DNA of 64,000 nucleotides from Mugil cephalus (Eukaryota > Chordata > Actinopteri > Mugiliformes > Mugilidae), in contig NC_061771.1 in assembly GCF_022458985.1 (NCBI RefSeq), positions 27,892,001 to 27,956,000 on the forward strand, in the 5' to 3' direction. This document shows, piece by piece, positions 45,204-58,300 of the stretch; positions within the stretch are counted from its first letter, which is position 1; every line of letters starts with the position of its first letter. The notes under the pieces were generated by a model. It worked only from the letters and a program-made list of their open reading frames with translations, made no database searches and was not told the origin of the DNA. The position numbers and the translations under genes were made by a program.

Positions 45204-46114
45204 TGTTAAAAATAATAAAAAACTGATCCAAAACAAAAAAACTTAGGGTGATTAAAGTTTTTGTTGACGCTTCGGTACCGTGTACTCTCTCCGGTGTTTT
45301 GAACGTAGAGCCTCTCAAACCATTTCCCGCGACTCACTGAGGACCCTGATACGTAGACTGTGCGTGTGACGTCATTAACTGCGCGTCAAACGACGACACC
45401 CTGGGTGTAGGAATAGCGCTCACTGTGTAGTGAAACCCTACAAAGCGAGTAGGGAGCTTTTTCAAATTCTACGAAACCAATCCGAGTTTCACCAGTTTTT
45501 AATAAGACAAAGGAGTCTTATATTTTAAACCATTTCATCCTCTTTAAACGAAGAAGCTGGTAAAAACGCTATCCGTGTGTAACCCCCTATAACGATCCCC
45601 ATGTGGACATCTCTAAGCTAAAGTTTGAACATCAACAACAGTGTCACTGTGGGAATACTTTTATAATGAATATATGTGGGTATATACACGACTGCCCTGA
45701 CTGCACATAGCAACTTCTATACAGCAATACATCTTCTTATACTACTATGGGAAAACATATCCCTATTATGGTTTATTTTTAAACTTTCCACTTCTACTTT
45801 TCTGCCAAATGTTGCATTGCGTTGTGCATGTAACTGCACGAGAAAAAAGCTGATCCTAATCCACTAAGTTTTGCACTTCTCCAGGCGCCAGGTATGCAAA
45901 AAAGGAAAAAGTTTCCTCCAAAATGTGACATGAATCCGTTGCACTAGAGTTTAAATGAATACAACTTAAGCATCGTCTCGTCATTGCATGTAGTGAGTGT
46001 GCTGCAGGAGTTCCTGGACCTTAATGTGCACATACACCCGTATGAAAACACACTCAGCCTCTCATCTCTCTTTTTTTTTTTTTTTTACTGAAGACATAAA
46101 GTTAAGAATTTTAC

Positions 46115-46164
46115 CTGGTCTGAAACGAGCTCCTCTGTCCTCTCCTCATGTCCAGAGTCTCCAT
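46115..46164 (-). other. Orphan first exon, METLDMRRGQRSSFQTR (copy 2 of 4)
   Basis: Reverse-complement counterpart of 7082-7131 with the same ATG, 50-bp length and donor; residue 15 is Gln. The promoter block with CCAAT (attggctg, about 46299) and ttcccgcca (about 46276) is upstream on this strand. It lies 0.9 kb upstream of V-set gene 6. Confidence 0.5.
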
Positions 46165-46239
46165 TTGCCTCCTTTGGTCTGTGTCTGTGACACGTTTCAG
46201 ATCCACTCAACCTAAAGTAGAGAAGGGCGGGGGGAGACG

Positions 46240-46345
46240 GTCACGTGTTTCAACAGACCGCTCATTTTACCACATTTCCCGCCAATTCGGCGGCTCTGAT
46301 TGGCTGAGGGCTAACGCGGGAGTTTAAATGTAACATGTGGCGCGT
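46240..46345 (-). promoter_or_regulatory. CCAAT/E2F-like promoter (copy 2)
   Basis: On the - strand: CCAAT in cagccaatcag, and ggcgggaaatg (E2F-like), in the same order and spacing as 6940-6972. Flanking ccacgtgttcaatc is also conserved. Confidence 0.5.
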
Positions 46346-46389
46346 AAGTTCAGTGGGCGGGACAGAAGACTGAATACCACGTGTTCAAT

Positions 46390-48050
46390 CATGGCCGAAT
46401 ATCTCAGCAAGTCAAACAATCCGGCTTTAACCGATGTGTTTGATCAAAGAAGGACATAAAACACACAATCTGGTCATAAATATATAAAATATAAAAATAA
46501 TATGTAAATATTTCTGCACAGTCAATCTTTACTTTTATAAAATACTAACCCTGACAAAAGAAAACAAACAATAAAACAAGAACAACCGCTTCTAACCTCA
46601 AATTATCTGGCAAACACTCATATATTTATAATATATGGCATATTTTTCATTAGTTTATCATTATTAATTTATTGTATGTATTACTGATCTGCTTTTGTGT
46701 GTGTGTGTGTGGTGATATAAAAAACAAAGATAAAGCTCTGATTTAGATTTTTAGATTAGACAGCCCTTTAAAAGCTATAAGTGTATTGAGGACTTTATCT
46801 CTCCACTAACAAACGTTAATGAAAACTACAACCAGAAGGTGGCAGTGAAGCACCAACAAGTCAGATCTTAGCAAAACTTTCTGACCAATGCACCATTAAT
46901 AATTAGGCCAAAATATATTTAATAAAGAATACACATCATGTTTCTATGATAATAAAAAAAAAAAAAATGCATTTATGACTAAAAAACTACCGTATTCCAC
47001 CGTATTGTAGATTTTTAATCTGGGGATTCGGACAAATTTATCAGATATTTTGCATTATTGAGACACAAGTAAAATCCCAGATGTTACTGATAAGAAAAAT
47101 AAATGTAATCTTAAGACATTTGTGTCTGCTGTTCAGGTCCCTGGGTCTCAGGTTTGTGTTCTGTCCACTTCTCTGAATGAAACTGTGCATTACAGTGCAG
47201 TGTTTGACACCTAAAGAAAAGACAGCACATCTACAATTAATATTAAAGTGTGTGTGTGTGTGTTTGTAAAATCTATTACAACTACAGGAATAATACAAAA
47301 CACATTAATAACAGTGAGGCAGATTATAGACAGAGATTTTTATTATTATTTCATGATAATTTAAAGAAAAGTGCTTCAAAGATGAAAAAAATAGGCAGAA
47401 AAATAGATACGAAGAAAACAACTGCAAACATCCACATTACTTTACAGTCACAGGTTTGCTCAGTTCAGTGTAACCAAATATATAAATGATCAAAATACTC
47501 ATCAATAATTTTCTACTATTTCAATTAATTTTATAGACATTCTGAGGTATTTTCTTGGCTTTAATGTGATTTTGTGTTTATTAGGAGTCAGATGGAGGAA
47601 ATAAACCGTAGCTATTCAGGAGGGGGATAAATAAATAAAGGCTATGTGAGTTATTAATGCATTAACATTTGTTTGTGTTATTGAGAACGATGGCGCAGAC
47701 CTGGAAACAGATCTTTGAAGATCAGATTAAAAGTCCCTTCAGATCCATATTTAATGCTCTAGTCGCAGCTTATTCTGTCATTAGCTTCATTTGAACCTTT
47801 TAGCTGCATTTTTGTTTAGATGCATAAACTAACTACGCGTCATTGTGTATCTGTACGATATGGAGTGACAAGTTAAATCTAATCTGGTCGGTTTTTACTG
47901 TTGACGTGAAGATGTTCCTCAGTCCATTTAAAATAGAGCTTTTAAAAATGTTCATCACGGGATAAAAAGCTTTTACGTTATTAAATGTGGTAACAGCACC
48001 AGTAGAAATGTGTATTTTTGGCTCAGATGACAGTGTATTTGTCATCCAAC
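46390..48050. other. Conserved spacer (right copy)
   Basis: Reverse complement of the 5.5-6.9 kb spacer, with a short GT repeat near 47250 and an AT-rich core. No gene recognised. Confidence 0.55.
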
Positions 48051-48058
48051 CATAACAG

Positions 48059-51000
48059 CTAACTCTGCTGGAGGTGTCCGACGCCGTTCTCTGTGGTGAC
48101 GGCCTCGTCTTTGTCTCCTTCATCTTCTCCTTTCCTCAGCATTCCCATTTCTTCATCTATTCTCTGTCTGCGCTTCTTGCAAATCCCTGTAAGAAGATGG
48201 AGACCAGTTTTCAGATGAACTGTACAACAACTCATCCTTCTGTAACCAGCAACTTTATGTTATTGGGGCCACGCACCGTTTTTTTTCCCTTATTAGTTAT
48301 ATATCAAAACGGGCGGTTGATAGGACTGTTGTGCCATTACTTTTCCTCTACAAAATACAATTTTGCATTGAAATGAATGGGACGGGTGAAAACAAAACAG
48401 AGAAAAAAGAAAAATCTATGGAGTTTTTTCCCCAAACGTCTACTGCTCAGGCAACCTTTCACCTAGAGACTTCATTTAAACATTAAACTGTGGACATGAG
48501 CCTTAGTTTTTGATCCACTGTTCGATGACCGTGATAATTGTTGGAGAAGGTTTGAGTTTATAAAATTTGGGTTTTTGTCGCGCTAGAGTGGATGATGTTC
48601 ACTGAAATTGTCTTAAACTTTCTCTTTCCTCACACCTCCCGCCACAATTTACACTGTACCGACATGATTTTTCCCACAGCTGTAGACGAACTCGTTGTGT
48701 CTCTCACAATGTGCTCGTCAAAGCAGCGACACGTACGCAATTTAAACCCTGAGCCTCCGAGTGCGGTCACGTCTCTCTCTGCTCTCCATTGACTGTAATG
48801 CAATGACTTCCTGAGAGAAGGGACCAATGTTTTAAACTCGACGTGTCTTTAAAATATTTACTCCACTAAGACAAAAAACATATCGAAGTCTTCAGGAAGG
48901 TCTTAAAGACGCCCACGGTCTGCGTGTTTTTCTGATAGGAGCTACCGTTTGTCACAGTGAGCCTAAATGTGAGACCAGCACAGAGGGAGAAAATCGCCCA
49001 GCCAATCGTGCTTCCCGTCGTCACTGACAACCACCTCAAGTTGTCATGGCAACCTCCGACCCACAGGCCTGAGCCACAGTCGAGACCAATTCATTAATCG
49101 ACTACTCCTCCTGCCGTTAATACAGCTGATCCCTGTCTCCCATAAATTTATGTTACAACAACACACACCAACACCTAACAAGCCCAACGAACAGGTCTTT
49201 GGAGGAAGGAGGAGTGTCCGGAGAAAACCCTCAGGGAGAACACGCAAGGTCCGGACCTTCTCGCTGGGAGGCATCAGCGCTAACCACCGAGCCACTGTAG
49301 CGCCCTTGAATTTCCTCAAAGTTTTTCTTTCAGGAAGGATCTGCAGTTGTTGGTGTTATATTTTTGTCTTATTGATCTGAGCCCCTTGAGATCAACTTGT
49401 TCTGAATGTGGCCCCTGAACTTCAAATGTAAAGCCTCAAGTAGCTTTAGCTGCTAAACACAGTCAAGTCTGACTATTAGATATAAAATAAAGTACAAGTT
49501 CATGTCTGTAACTCACCAGTCTCTCTGTTCTTCACCAGGACTCCAATGAAACCAAGAACAAGGACAAGGACACAAATACAGACACTAAGAATGATCCAGT
49601 GGTTTCTCTTCTCTACAGGACCTGAAAGAAATTAAACTCTTGAATTTAGAGAATAAACTCAAATGGAATTTAATTTAACAACACAATGTAGTTTGGAATA
49701 AAAGTTACATAGTTGTGCACGTCTCCACATATATAAATAAAGACCTACCGGACACAGCAGGGCTCATGACTCCGTATCCTGGAGGCGTCGTCATGGCGAC
49801 ATCCTCTCTCTTTGTCGTCATCTCTTGATCCTTCGTCACTGTTACAGATAAAACAAACTTTATTAACTTGCAGTTTTATCCACCTACACAGATCAGCCAC
49901 ATCATTATGACCACCTTTCTAATACTGTGTAGTTGTCCCTTGTGGTGTCTCATCAGAGAAGGACATGGGTCTTCTGAGGGGTCCTGTGGTGTGTGGCACC
50001 AACAACACAACGTTTGGAGTTCAGTAAACTTACCGTTAATGTTGAAAACAAAGCTGACGCTCAGGTTTGAGATGAAGCATTTGAAGAGTCCTGAGTCAGA
50101 CTGCTGGACTGTGGGGATCAGTAGAGTCATCCGTCCTCTGGTCAGGTCCTCTTTAATCAGCTCTGCTCTGTTCTTGTATCGCTGCATCTGTTTCCACAGG
50201 ATGATCCTTCCCACCTCGACGGGAGTAGACAAAGCGATTTGAGACATTTGGGATGTCCACTCTCCTCCAATCCAAGGGCCAAGTCCTCTAGGTTGATCTC
50301 TGGATTCATCCGACACTGTAGAGTCAAATTAGATCCTTCTGGTACTTTAATCAGCTGAATCTGGTCGATAATGAGACGTTTTTTCTGGGGAAACAAACGA
50401 GAAAAAAACAAATCAAAACACTTTGATCAGTTCATGTCAACCTGAGGATGAGGATGGTGTAAAACCTTTCTCTGTCACAAAGCTGAATCAAGAACAAAAC
50501 AAATTCATCATATTTGTACATAAGCAAACTGTTACATGGTTATATAGTCATAATCTACAGACTCTATAAGTTACCCAGCCGTGCGCCATCCAAGACGTCT
50601 AGTAATCACAGAACCACATTAAAACCACAGCTGGTTTGCAAACCAAGAAGATACATCAGAATATATTTAAGACAAACATAAATAATACAAAATGGGTGGT
50701 GGAGAGTATTTAGATTTGTATTTTATTTGACAAATAAATATATTTACTTACACTGATCTGAACGCACCTGCAACTTAACGTATGTTAAGTAATGGATGTT
50801 TACAGGTTTATAAGTTAGTGACTCGTCTTGGATGAACTGTTTTTATCAATCAAACTTTTCATGACCAAGTCTATCAATCACATATTTTAGATCATTCTTT
50901 ACATTATTGTATTCTGTGAAATCTGCCCAAACATCTGAGACTTTCTGGTCTCTACTGAACGGGTTTCTTGAAGGCCTTCTCTTGCTAGAAAGCGCTTTAA

Positions 51001-51435
51001 CGATCTGAGCTAATTAATATTATATCGTCTCTAAAGTAATTCTCGATGTTTAAAAACTTCCAACGATAACACGGAGTCTATAAGGATTTATTTTCGCGTG
51101 CACACATTATTTCCAGCCCATACAGCAAAGACCTAAAACTGACAACTCCTAAGCTAAAGCTAATAGCCGCGCGTAAGAGCGAGTCAACACGGTAACGTTA
51201 AATGTTCACTTAAAAAAATAAAAAAGAATTAAAGCGTTAAACCGCACTCGTAACACACGTGATGCACAATAATAATAACACTAATGAGAAGTAATACCGA
51301 TAATATTATGAACGCATACAAGTTGACGTCTTAGTGTTAAGTAATGGCGTCTTTTTAACTCAAACTCCGTTTAAACTTACCGTCGCCGGTCAACGAGCCA
51401 ATAACGACAAAGGCGAACAATGTTGCTCCGTCCAT
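48059..51435 (-). pseudogene. V-set gene 7: frameshifted by three one-base insertions
   Basis: Exons: 51435-51381 (signal MDGATLFAFVVIG...), 50384-50034 (V domain, 351 bp), 49838-49749 (stalk), 49621-49517 (transmembrane), 48186-48059 (tail with TAG). The V exon has three extra bases, each lengthening a run: A5 to A6 at the exon start (50379-50384), G2 to G3 near 50277, and T2 to T3 near 50191. Together they restore length divisible by three, and each section between them reads as normal V-domain sequence. If real, the gene is dead; run-length assembly errors would give an intact gene of about 241 residues. Cysteines, the DSGLFKC motif and the tail (KKRRQRIDEEMGML) are otherwise normal. Confidence 0.75.
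49193..49305 (-). mobile_element. tRNA-derived SINE fragment (gene 7 intron 4)
   Basis: Near-identical to 42945-43057, including the internal deletion. It is part of a 1.3-kb intron shared by genes 6 and 7. Confidence 0.6.
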
Positions 51436-52883
51436 TGTGAAAATAATGAAAAACTGATATAAAAAAAAAAACTAGGGTGATTAAAGTTTTTGGGACACTT
51501 CGGTACCGTGGAGTCTCCGCCTTGTTTTGTACGAAGCCTCCTTTAGACCGCTCGCGCTACTCAACGCGCAACACGAGATTCAGTTTTCCCGGAATCAGAA
51601 AGGAGCCAATCAGCGCGGACTTCCGGGACTGTGTCTGCTATTTTCTGCCGATTTTCTGCCTAAGTTACGCCGGTTTCTTCTCATCAAAATCATCTGATTT
51701 ATGAAAAGTACAAGAAGGGTCCCGCCAGGAAACATTTTCACGGCTCAAAAAAAGTAAGTAGCTCGCCGGTGAAGGACTTTTTAGTGCGTTTTTAGACTAT
51801 ACGTTTAATTATTATTATTATTATTTTTTTTTTATTGAACAATTGGACCTACACACTCTCAAAGAGGATTACAATAAAATTCAGGAAGCAAGGCAGAAAA
51901 CATAAATACTACAACGTCAAATAATATCCGATAATATCAGAAATCACAGTCTATACCCAGCGTGAGAGACATTTTGAAGTTTCGTCGCGAAATTGTGAAA
52001 CTTTTTTTTTTTTTTTTTAAACATACTTTTTTATTATCTCATGTACATGACACGTATTTGTTTACAAATTCATCAGGCTTTAGCAATGTGTAAGTTATGG
52101 GAGCAGGGGAGCTACACGTAATAACGATGCGACAGTAGTAACAGTGACGTCATTAACTGCGACGACACCCTGGGTGTAGGAATAGCGCTCACTGTGTAGT
52201 GAAACCCTACAAAGCGAGTAGGGAGCTTTTTCAAATTCTACGAAACCAATCAGATTTTCACAAGTTTTTAATAAGACAAATGAGTCTTATATTTTAAATC
52301 ATTTCACCCTCTATAAACGAAAAAGCTGGTATAACGCTATCCGTGTGTAACCCCCCTATAACGACCCCCATGTGGACATCTCTAGAGCTAAAGTTTGAAA
52401 CATTCAACAACAGTGTTCACTGTGGGAATACTTTTATATGAATATATGTGGGTATATACTGACAGCCCTGACTGCACAAAAGCAACTTCTATACTAGCAA
52501 TACATCTTCTTATACTACTATGGAAAACATATCCCTATTATTGGGTTATTTTTACACTTTCCACTTCTACTTTTCTGCCAAATGTTGCATTGCGTTGTGC
52601 ATGTAACTGCACGAGAAAAAAGCTGATCCTAATCCACTAAGCTTGCACTTCTCCAGGCGCCAGGTATGCAAAAAAGGAAAACGTTCCGCCAAAATGTGAC
52701 ATGAATCCGTTGCACTAGAGTTTAAATGAATACAACTTAAGCATCGTCTCGTCATTGCATGTAGTGAGTGTGCTGCAGGAGTTCCTGGACCTTAATGTGC
52801 ACATACACCCGAATGAAAACACACTCAGCCTCTCATCTCTCTTTTTTTTTTTTTTACTGAAGACATAAAGTTAAGAGTTTTAC

Positions 52884-52933
52884 CTGGTGTGAAACGAGCT
52901 CCTCTGTCCTCTCCTCATGTCCAGAGTCTCCAT
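52884..52933 (-). other. Orphan first exon, METLDMRRGQRSSFHTR (copy 3 of 4)
   Basis: Encodes exactly the same peptide as the left copy at 7082. The donor is CCAG|gtaaaa. It lies 1.4 kb upstream of the gene 7 signal exon, the same distance as in the left arm. CCAAT and ttcccgcc elements follow at 53040-53075. Confidence 0.5.
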
Positions 52934-53446
52934 TTACCTCCTTTTTTCTGTGTCTGACACGTTTCAGATCCACTCAACCTAAAGTAGAGAAGGGCGGGGG
53001 GAGAGGGTCAAGTGTTTCAACAGACCGCTCATTTTACCACATTTCCCGCCAATTCGGTGGCACTGATTGGCTGAGGGCTAACGCGGGAGTTTAAATGTAA
53101 CATGTGGCGCGTTCAGTGGGCGGGACAGAAGACTGAATACCACGTGTTCAATCATGGCTGAATATCTCAGCAAGTCAAACAATCCGGCCTTAACCGATGT
53201 GTTTGATCAAAGAAGGACATAAAACACACAATCTGGTCATAAATATATAAAATATAAGAATAATATGTAAATTATTTCTGCAGTCAATCTTTACTTTTTA
53301 TAAAATACTGACCCTGACAAAAGAAAACAAACAATAAAACAAGAACTCTAACCTCAAATTATCTGGCAAACACTCATATATTTATAATATATGCATATTT
53401 TTCATTAGTTTATCATTATTGATTTATTGTATGTATTTCTGATCTG

Positions 53447-53447
<1 letters not shown>

Positions 53448-53478
<31 letters not shown>
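53448..53478. repeat. (GT)n microsatellite
   Basis: About 15 GT units in the conserved spacer; the equivalents at 46.69 and 60.92 kb are shorter. Confidence 0.95.
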
Positions 53479-53949
53479 TGATATACAAAACAAAGATAAA
53501 GCTCTGATTTTAGATTCTGAAGAGCAACAGCCCTTTAATGCTATAAGTGTATTGAGGACTTTATCTCTGCACTAACAAACGTTAATGAAAACTACAACCA
53601 GAAGGTGGCAGTGAAGCACCAACAAGTCAGATCTTAGCAAAACTTTCTGACCAATGCACCATTAATAATTAGGCCAAAATATATTTAATATAGAATACAC
53701 ATCATGTTTCCATGATAATAAAAAAAAAATGCATTTATGACTAAAATCTACCGTATTCACCGTATTGTAGATTTTTAATCTGGGGATTCGGACAAATTTA
53801 TCAGATATTTGCAGTATTGAGACACAAGTAAAATCCCAGATGTTACTGGATAAGAAAAATAAATGTAATCTTAAGACACTGGTGTCTGCTGTTCAGTCCT
53901 GGGTCTCGGGTTTCTGTTCTGTCCACTTCTCTGAATGAAACTGTGCATT

Positions 53950-54062
53950 ACACATATGGAACAACAGTTATTTTCATTGAAAGATTGAAGTCTTCTATGT
54001 AATTTTCGCACAAATTCATGCTGCAGACCGCTTTTGGCCCACAGGTCGTATGTTTGACACCT
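53950..54062. mobile_element. hAT-MITE right-half fragment
   Basis: 'ccgcttttggcccacaggtcgtatgtttgacacct' is a diverged version of the right end of the 58534-58833 element. It is inserted in the spacer and absent from the mirrored spacers at 6.03 and 47.2 kb. Confidence 0.6.
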
Positions 54063-54418
54063 AAACAAGACAGCACATCTAAGTTTAATAAAAACACAGA
54101 AATATATATGGATATGTATTTATATAAATATACGACAAGACAGCGTCATCAATAACCATCCTGTAGCAGTTGCCGACTGTAAAATCTATTACAACTACAG
54201 GAATAATACAAAACACATTAATAACAGTGAGGCAGATTATGAATAGATTTTTTTTATTGTTTCATGATATACACGTAACAATAACATAGAAACAAAAGAG
54301 ACAGTTTTCCCCCAATTTATTATCAGTGCTGTCCCTCTGTCTTATAGCAGATACCTGGCGATGGCCCATCATATTATAATCAAACTAATGACATTATGAT
54401 CAGACATATCATTGTATC

Positions 54419-55239
54419 TAGGGGCGGGCGATATGACGATATTAAATCGTGAACGATTACGTGAAGAAGATCGTGGGATCGTCGAGGGCACATTCTAGAA
54501 ATTGCAGATCTATGCTTATGCACCGACGTGCCAGACGTATCACGTCATCAACCTGACCGACCAATCATAGCGAATTACGGGCAGTGACGCGCTTTCTTAC
54601 CCGCCTCCGTGTTAATGTGTGTAGCGGTAGCCGCATGGAGCCACGTTTGAAAGCCAAACGGAGTAAAAAATAAATAAAAATAAATAAAATAAATAAAATA
54701 AATAAATAAAATCCACTTCCATTATTTGGAGTTGGTTTCGCACGTCGAACCTGTTCAATCATTTGAAGAGGAATCGTCCCAAACAATATGCTGAGAGCCA
54801 AACAGCGAGGGGTCCGGCGGCACCGGCACCGCAGGCGGAGGCAGCAGCTAGCGTAAGACCAAAACAGTCAACAATAACACAGGTGTTTAACAAAGGCAAC
54901 TCCCTATGACAAGTCAAGCAAGCGATGGAAAGAGGTAACAGAAGCAGTTACCTTTCAACTTGCAAAAGATATGGTACCGTTCAACAGTAGAAAACTTTCT
55001 GTTACTACTTTTGCAAGAGTGCACTTTATTAGAATGTTGTTGTTGTTTACCTTAAACTTGATTGTTTGCACATGCAGGCAAAACGTCGACTACTTAAAAT
55101 CTATTAAGAAAGGTTCTTTGGACTAAATTGTCTGTTTTTCATTTTTCAATTTAAGATCGTGATAAAATCGAAATCGTGATTTTATTTAAAAAAAAAAAAA
55201 AATCGTGATATGATATTTTTGCCATATCGTCCACCCCTA
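54419..55239. mobile_element. hAT-type MITE with near-perfect 8-bp target duplication
   Basis: Inverted ends TAGGGGCGGGCGATATGACG and CATATCGTCCACCCCTA, 821 bp. Flanks are ATTGTATC (54411-54418) and ATTGTAAC (55240-55247), an 8-bp duplication with one mismatch. It contains a TAAA microsatellite near 54664-54712 and atcgtga...atcg repeats. It has no intact reading frame. It lies just downstream of V-set gene 8. Confidence 0.85.
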
Positions 55240-55329
55240 ATTGTAACCAATACAATCTCATCACATTATGGCCATTCTGCTCGCTCCTTTTTCATTTATC
55301 TTCTTCTTAGCGCATCGCAGGCTTTAAAA

Positions 55330-58300
55330 TTATATGACCACATCAACCATCACAGCTGACCCTGCTGGAGCTTCGACACCGTTCTCTTTGGTGACGTCCT
55401 CGTCCTTGGGTCCTTCATTTTCTTGTGTCCTCAGCGTTTCCATCTCAAACGTGTTTTCTTCATCTGCTGTCCCTCTGCACTTATTGCCAATCCCTGTAAA
55501 GAGATGGAGACCAGTTTGATGTAAGAACTGGAAAATCTGCACATTTTTAAATGATGTCGTCTTTTTCCAGCTGAACAACAACTCATCTCTATAACATCAC
55601 AATGTCCAGTTAAAATGTAAAAGTCTGTAACTCACTGATCCCTCTGTTCTTCACCAGGACTCCAATGATGAAACCAAGAACAAGGAGGAAATAAATACAG
55701 ACACGAAGAATGATCCAGTGGTTTCTCTTCTCTACAGGACCTGAAAGAAATTAAAAACTTGAATTTAGAGGAATAAACTCAAATGGGATTTAATTCAACA
55801 CCACAATATAGTTTGGAATAAAAGTTACATAGTTGTGCACGTCTCTGCATAAATAAATAAAGACCTACCAGACACAGCGGGGCTCATGACTCCGTATCCT
55901 GGAGACGTCGTCGTGGCGACATCCTCTCTCTTTGTCGTCATCTTCGTCACTGTTACAGATAAAATACAAACTTTATTAATTTGATCCACCTACACAGACC
56001 AGCCACATCATTATGACCACCTTTCTAATACTGTGTAGTTGTCCCTTGTGGTGTCTCATCAGAGAAGGACATGGGTCTTCTGAGGGGGTCCTGTGGTGTG
56101 TGGCACCAACAACACAACGTTGTCGCCATTAAAGCCAAGTTCAGACTACACGGTTACAGCCCAGTCGGCTGTTCATCGACTGGTTTTTGCTGTCCTCCCC
56201 CAAATCGGGGTACGGCATGTGTCTGCTTGAGAAGACCAAGAATTTTGTCCGCTTGGCTTCAGTGTGAAGCTAATTTACACCATGATGTTTGATGTAAATA
56301 GACAAAAAGTTTTGGTCTACTCCCATTAGACTCATTCAGACTTGAATCGGTCCATATGAGATAATGATAATAAAATATTACAGGAACACAAACAGGGGGG
56401 AAAAAAATTATAAAAATAAATTAAAGCAGTGTCTAAAAGATAAACAAACAAACTCCCCAGTGCCTCCAAACGTTGGAAAAATACATGTTACTGCTCCCAC
56501 AATTATCAATGGACACGCAAAGGAGAATTGGCTCTACGTTATGTCTGGGAAATTGCACTGTGGAATCCTGGCGTGAACTGTGCATGCGTGGCTGTGTTTA
56601 TATACAGCTTGTATAGCGATATGGCAGCACACTAGAAAGGCCGCGAGATCCGCGAGCTGCTCTGCATCCATGAAGAGGAGATTCAGGGGCAGATATCGGG
56701 CTCTGTGCAGGACACAGTGATTTATTGTAATATCAGCAGCATTTTGAAAGAGCGGGGGTTTGACCGGTTCATTCTTCAGGTCATCAAACTGAAAGCGTTA
56801 AAAAATACTGATAAATGAAAGGATGAGCAGGAGCGGCATTTAAATGTGTAATGGTGACATTGTCAACGCAATGATGTACAAGAGGGATGACAAACAGGCA
56901 CACAGCGGTAGGTCAGACCAGGGACTTCTGGCAATGTGAAAGCAAATCAAAGACGAGTGGACACGGGTGTGAAAATCCTGCGTCAAGCCACTTCTTTCGA
57001 TGTGAATGTGGTATAGCATGCCCAGCCGAGTCATGGTGACGTTAAAAGTGGCATGTTTTAAATGCCACAGTCTACCTGAGTATTGTTGCTGACCATGTCC
57101 ATCCCTTTATGACCACAGTGGACCATCTTCTGACGGCTACTTCCAGCAGGATAATGCACCATGTCACAAAGCTCATATCATCTCAAACTGGTTTGTGGAA
57201 CATGACAATGAGTTCACTGTGCTCCAATGGCCTCCACAGTCACCAGATCTCAATCCAACAGACCATCACCTTTGGGATGTGGTGGAACGGGAGATTCTCA
57301 TCATAGATGTTCAGCCAACAAATCTGCAGCGACTGTGTGATGTTATCATGTCAATATGGACCAAAACCTCTGAGGAATGTTTAAGATAGTTCTGAAGGAA
57401 AAAGGGGGTTCAACCTTCTACTAGCAAAGAGGCCAGTGAGTGTAGTTTGGAACAATAAATATAGTTGTACGTGTCTCTACATATATAAATAAAGACCTAC
57501 CAGACACAGTGGGGTTCATGGTTCCGTATCCTGGAGACGTCGTCATGGCGACATCCTCTCTCTTTGTCACTGTCACTGATAAAATATAAATATTTTAATA
57601 AAAATATTTTATCCACCCACACAGATCAGCCACATCATTATGACCACCTTTCTAATACTGTGTAGTTGTCCCTTGTGGTGTCTCATCAGAGAAGGACATG
57701 GGTCTTCTGAGGGGGTCCTGTGGTGTGTGGCACCAACAACACAACGTTGTGAGTTCAGTAAACTTACCGACAATGTTGAAAACAAAGCTGACGTTCAGCT
57801 TAGGGATGAAGCATTTGAAGCGTCCTGTGTCAGACTGCTGGACTGTGGGGATCAGTAGAGTCATCCGTCCTCTGGTCAGGTCCTCTTTAATCAGCTCTGC
57901 TCTGTTCTTGTATCGCTGCATCTGTTCCACAAGATAATCTGTCCCACCTCGACGGGAGTAGACAAAGCGGTCTGAGTCAGGTGGGATGTCCATTCTCCTC
58001 CAGTCCAAGTTGAAGTTTGTTAGGTTGATCTCTGGATCAGTTTGACACTGTAGAGTCAAATTAGATCCTTCTGGTACTTTAATCAGCTGAGTCTGGTTGA
58101 TGATGACACGTTTTTCTGGGGAAACAAACCAGAAAAGTTCAGTTTGATCAGTTCATGTCAATCTGAGGATGAGGATAAAACCTTCCTCTGTCACAAAGCT
58201 GCATCAAGAACAAAAGAAACTCATTTGGTAAATAATCAAACTTGTAGAGTCATAATCTAAGGTCTTTCCTTCCTGCCGCTATTTGGCTCCAGAATGATCA

